A DNA stretch of 6,713 bases from Thalassolituus sp. (GTDB taxonomy: Bacteria; Pseudomonadota; Gammaproteobacteria; Pseudomonadales; Oceanobacteraceae): positions 1 through 6,713 of the forward strand of contig JARGOI010000134.1 of assembly GCA_029212275.1 (NCBI GenBank), in the 5' to 3' direction. The position numbers were made by a program, and so were the translations under genes. Numbering within the stretch: position 1 is the stretch's first letter; every line of letters begins with the position of its first letter. The notes beneath the pieces were generated by a model that had not been told where the DNA came from, did no database searches, and worked only from the letters and a program-made list of their open reading frames with translations. Positions 5,734 to 6,713 of this stretch are shown here, piece after piece.

Positions 5734-6713
5734 ATGACTGTTTACACTGACTTATCTACATCATTCTTAGTAGAACAAGCCATCGCCCGCGGCGAAGGCC
5801 AACTGCAAGATAATGGCGCATTGGTTGTTAAAACCGGCATTCGCACTGGTCGCTCTCCGAAAGACAAGTACATCGTAGAAGAGCCCAGCAGCAAAGATGC
5901 TATCGATTGGGGCAACATCAATCGCCCCTTCGACGCCGACAAGTTCGACGCATTGTGGGATCGCGTTGAAGAATACTTGTCTCAACACGACAGCTTCGTA
6001 TCGAACGTACACGTGGGTTCTGATCCACAGCATTACCTTCCTGTTAAAATGGTTACCCAGACTGCTTGGCAGAACCTGTTTGGCCTTAATTTATTTATCC
6101 GTCCAGAAACCTACAACCCTTCTGATAAAGAAGAGTGGCAGATTCTGAACGTTGCTGATTTTGAATGTGTACCTGAGCGCGACGGCACCAATTCTGATGG
6201 CGCGGTTATTGTTAACTTCGCCCAGCGTAAAGTTCTTTTGGCGGGTATGCGTTACGCTGGTGAAATGAAGAAAGCCATGTTTGGTGTGCAAAACTTCCTA
6301 TTGCCTGAAAAAGACGTGTTGCCAATGCATTGCTCGGCTAACGTTGGTGAAGATGGCGATACTTGCTTGTTCTTCGGTTTGTCCGGCACCGGTAAAACTA
6401 CCTTGTCTGCTGACCCAGAACGTTACCTGATTGGTGACGACGAGCACGGCTGGGGACGCGATACCGTTTTCAACATTGAAGGTGGTTGCTACGCAAAAAC
6501 CATCGACTTGTCGCAGAAGAATGAGCCAATCATTTGGGACGCCATCAAGTTCGGCGCCATCGTTGAAAACGTTGTGATCGACGAACAGACGCGCAAAGCA
6601 GATTATAACGATGTCAGCCTGACTGAAAACGGTCGCTGTGCTTATCCTCTTGAGCACGTTGAAAAACGTGTGATCGAGAACATGGCTGGCGAACCTAAAG
6701 CGGTTATCTTCTT
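5734..6713 (+). CDS. pckA: ATP-dependent phosphoenolpyruvate carboxykinase (partial, C-terminus outside window)
   Basis: The enzyme converts oxaloacetate and ATP to phosphoenolpyruvate, ADP and CO2, the entry step of gluconeogenesis from TCA-cycle carbon. The first 326 residues are visible, of about 510-540 in the family. Motifs in order are RTGRSPKDKYIV (37-48), GMRYAGEMKK (171-180), MHCSANVG (198-205), the P-loop GLSGTGKTT (215-223), and IGDDEHGW (233-240) with the metal-binding aspartates. GEMKK carries the active-site lysine, and FNIEGGCYAK follows at 246-255. The N-terminus is shorter than in E. coli and resembles the Pseudomonas form. ATG 5734 is the first ATG after an in-frame stop at 5707-5709; GGGG at 5723-5726 is the ribosome site. 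The gene begins 180 bp after hslO, probably with its own control region. Some E. coli-like neighbours (envZ-ompR) may lie beyond the window. Confidence 0.97.
   Translation, partial: MTVYTDLSTSFLVEQAIARGEGQLQDNGALVVKTGIRTGRSPKDKYIVEEPSSKDAIDWGNINRPFDADKFDALWDRVEEYLSQHDSFVSNVHVGSDPQHYLPVKMVTQTAWQNLFGLNLFIRPETYNPSDKEEWQILNVADFECVPERDGTNSDGAVIVNFAQRKVLLAGMRYAGEMKKAMFGVQNFLLPEKDVLPMHCSANVGEDGDTCLFFGLSGTGKTTLSADPERYLIGDDEHGWGRDTVFNIEGGCYAKTIDLSQKNEPIIWDAIKFGAIVENVVIDEQTRKADYNDVSLTENGRCAYPLEHVEKRVIENMAGEPKAVIF

Overview
The window reads as ordinary chromosome of a gammaproteobacterium, probably a marine or environmental lineage outside the enterics. The reasons are gene content and order: yrfG-hslR-hslO-pckA lie in the same order as in E. 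coli and next to nudE. The pckA product is of the short-N-terminus type seen in Pseudomonas, and the tRNA-Leu(UAG) closely resembles the E. coli gene for the same anticodon. Gene density is high, no stretch of 300 bases lacks a gene, and I see no insertion sequence, phage gene or CRISPR array.

Left part (1-1600, minus strand): a CpxR-like response regulator, cut by the window edge after its receiver domain, lies downstream of an AI-2E family permease that resembles TqsA. The 152-bp gap between them holds a perfect TATAAT box and a strong GC hairpin just before the regulator's ribosome binding site.

Middle part (1600-2901, plus strand): a stable-RNA type promoter drives tRNA-Leu(UAG). Its encoded CCA end is followed after only 19 bp by lrgA, which overlaps lrgB by one base (TAATG). 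No terminator separates the tRNA from the two membrane protein genes, so a tRNA-mRNA operon is likely. lrgB converges on nudE.

Right part (2935-6713): nudE (minus) is divergent from yrfG, which is followed on the same strand by hslR, hslO and pckA (cut at the right edge). The two hydrolases act on nucleotide-type substrates, and the two heat-shock proteins serve ribosome rescue (Hsp15) and redox-activated chaperoning (Hsp33). PckA starts gluconeogenesis.

The most structured non-coding DNA is the 180-bp gap before pckA. It has two overlapping 15-bp palindromes across a putative promoter, then three copies of CGTCTTG (two direct, one inverted) that could form alternative hairpins or serve as an operator. 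I found no wholly new multi-gene system. The best leads are the tRNA-lrgAB linkage and the pckA control region.
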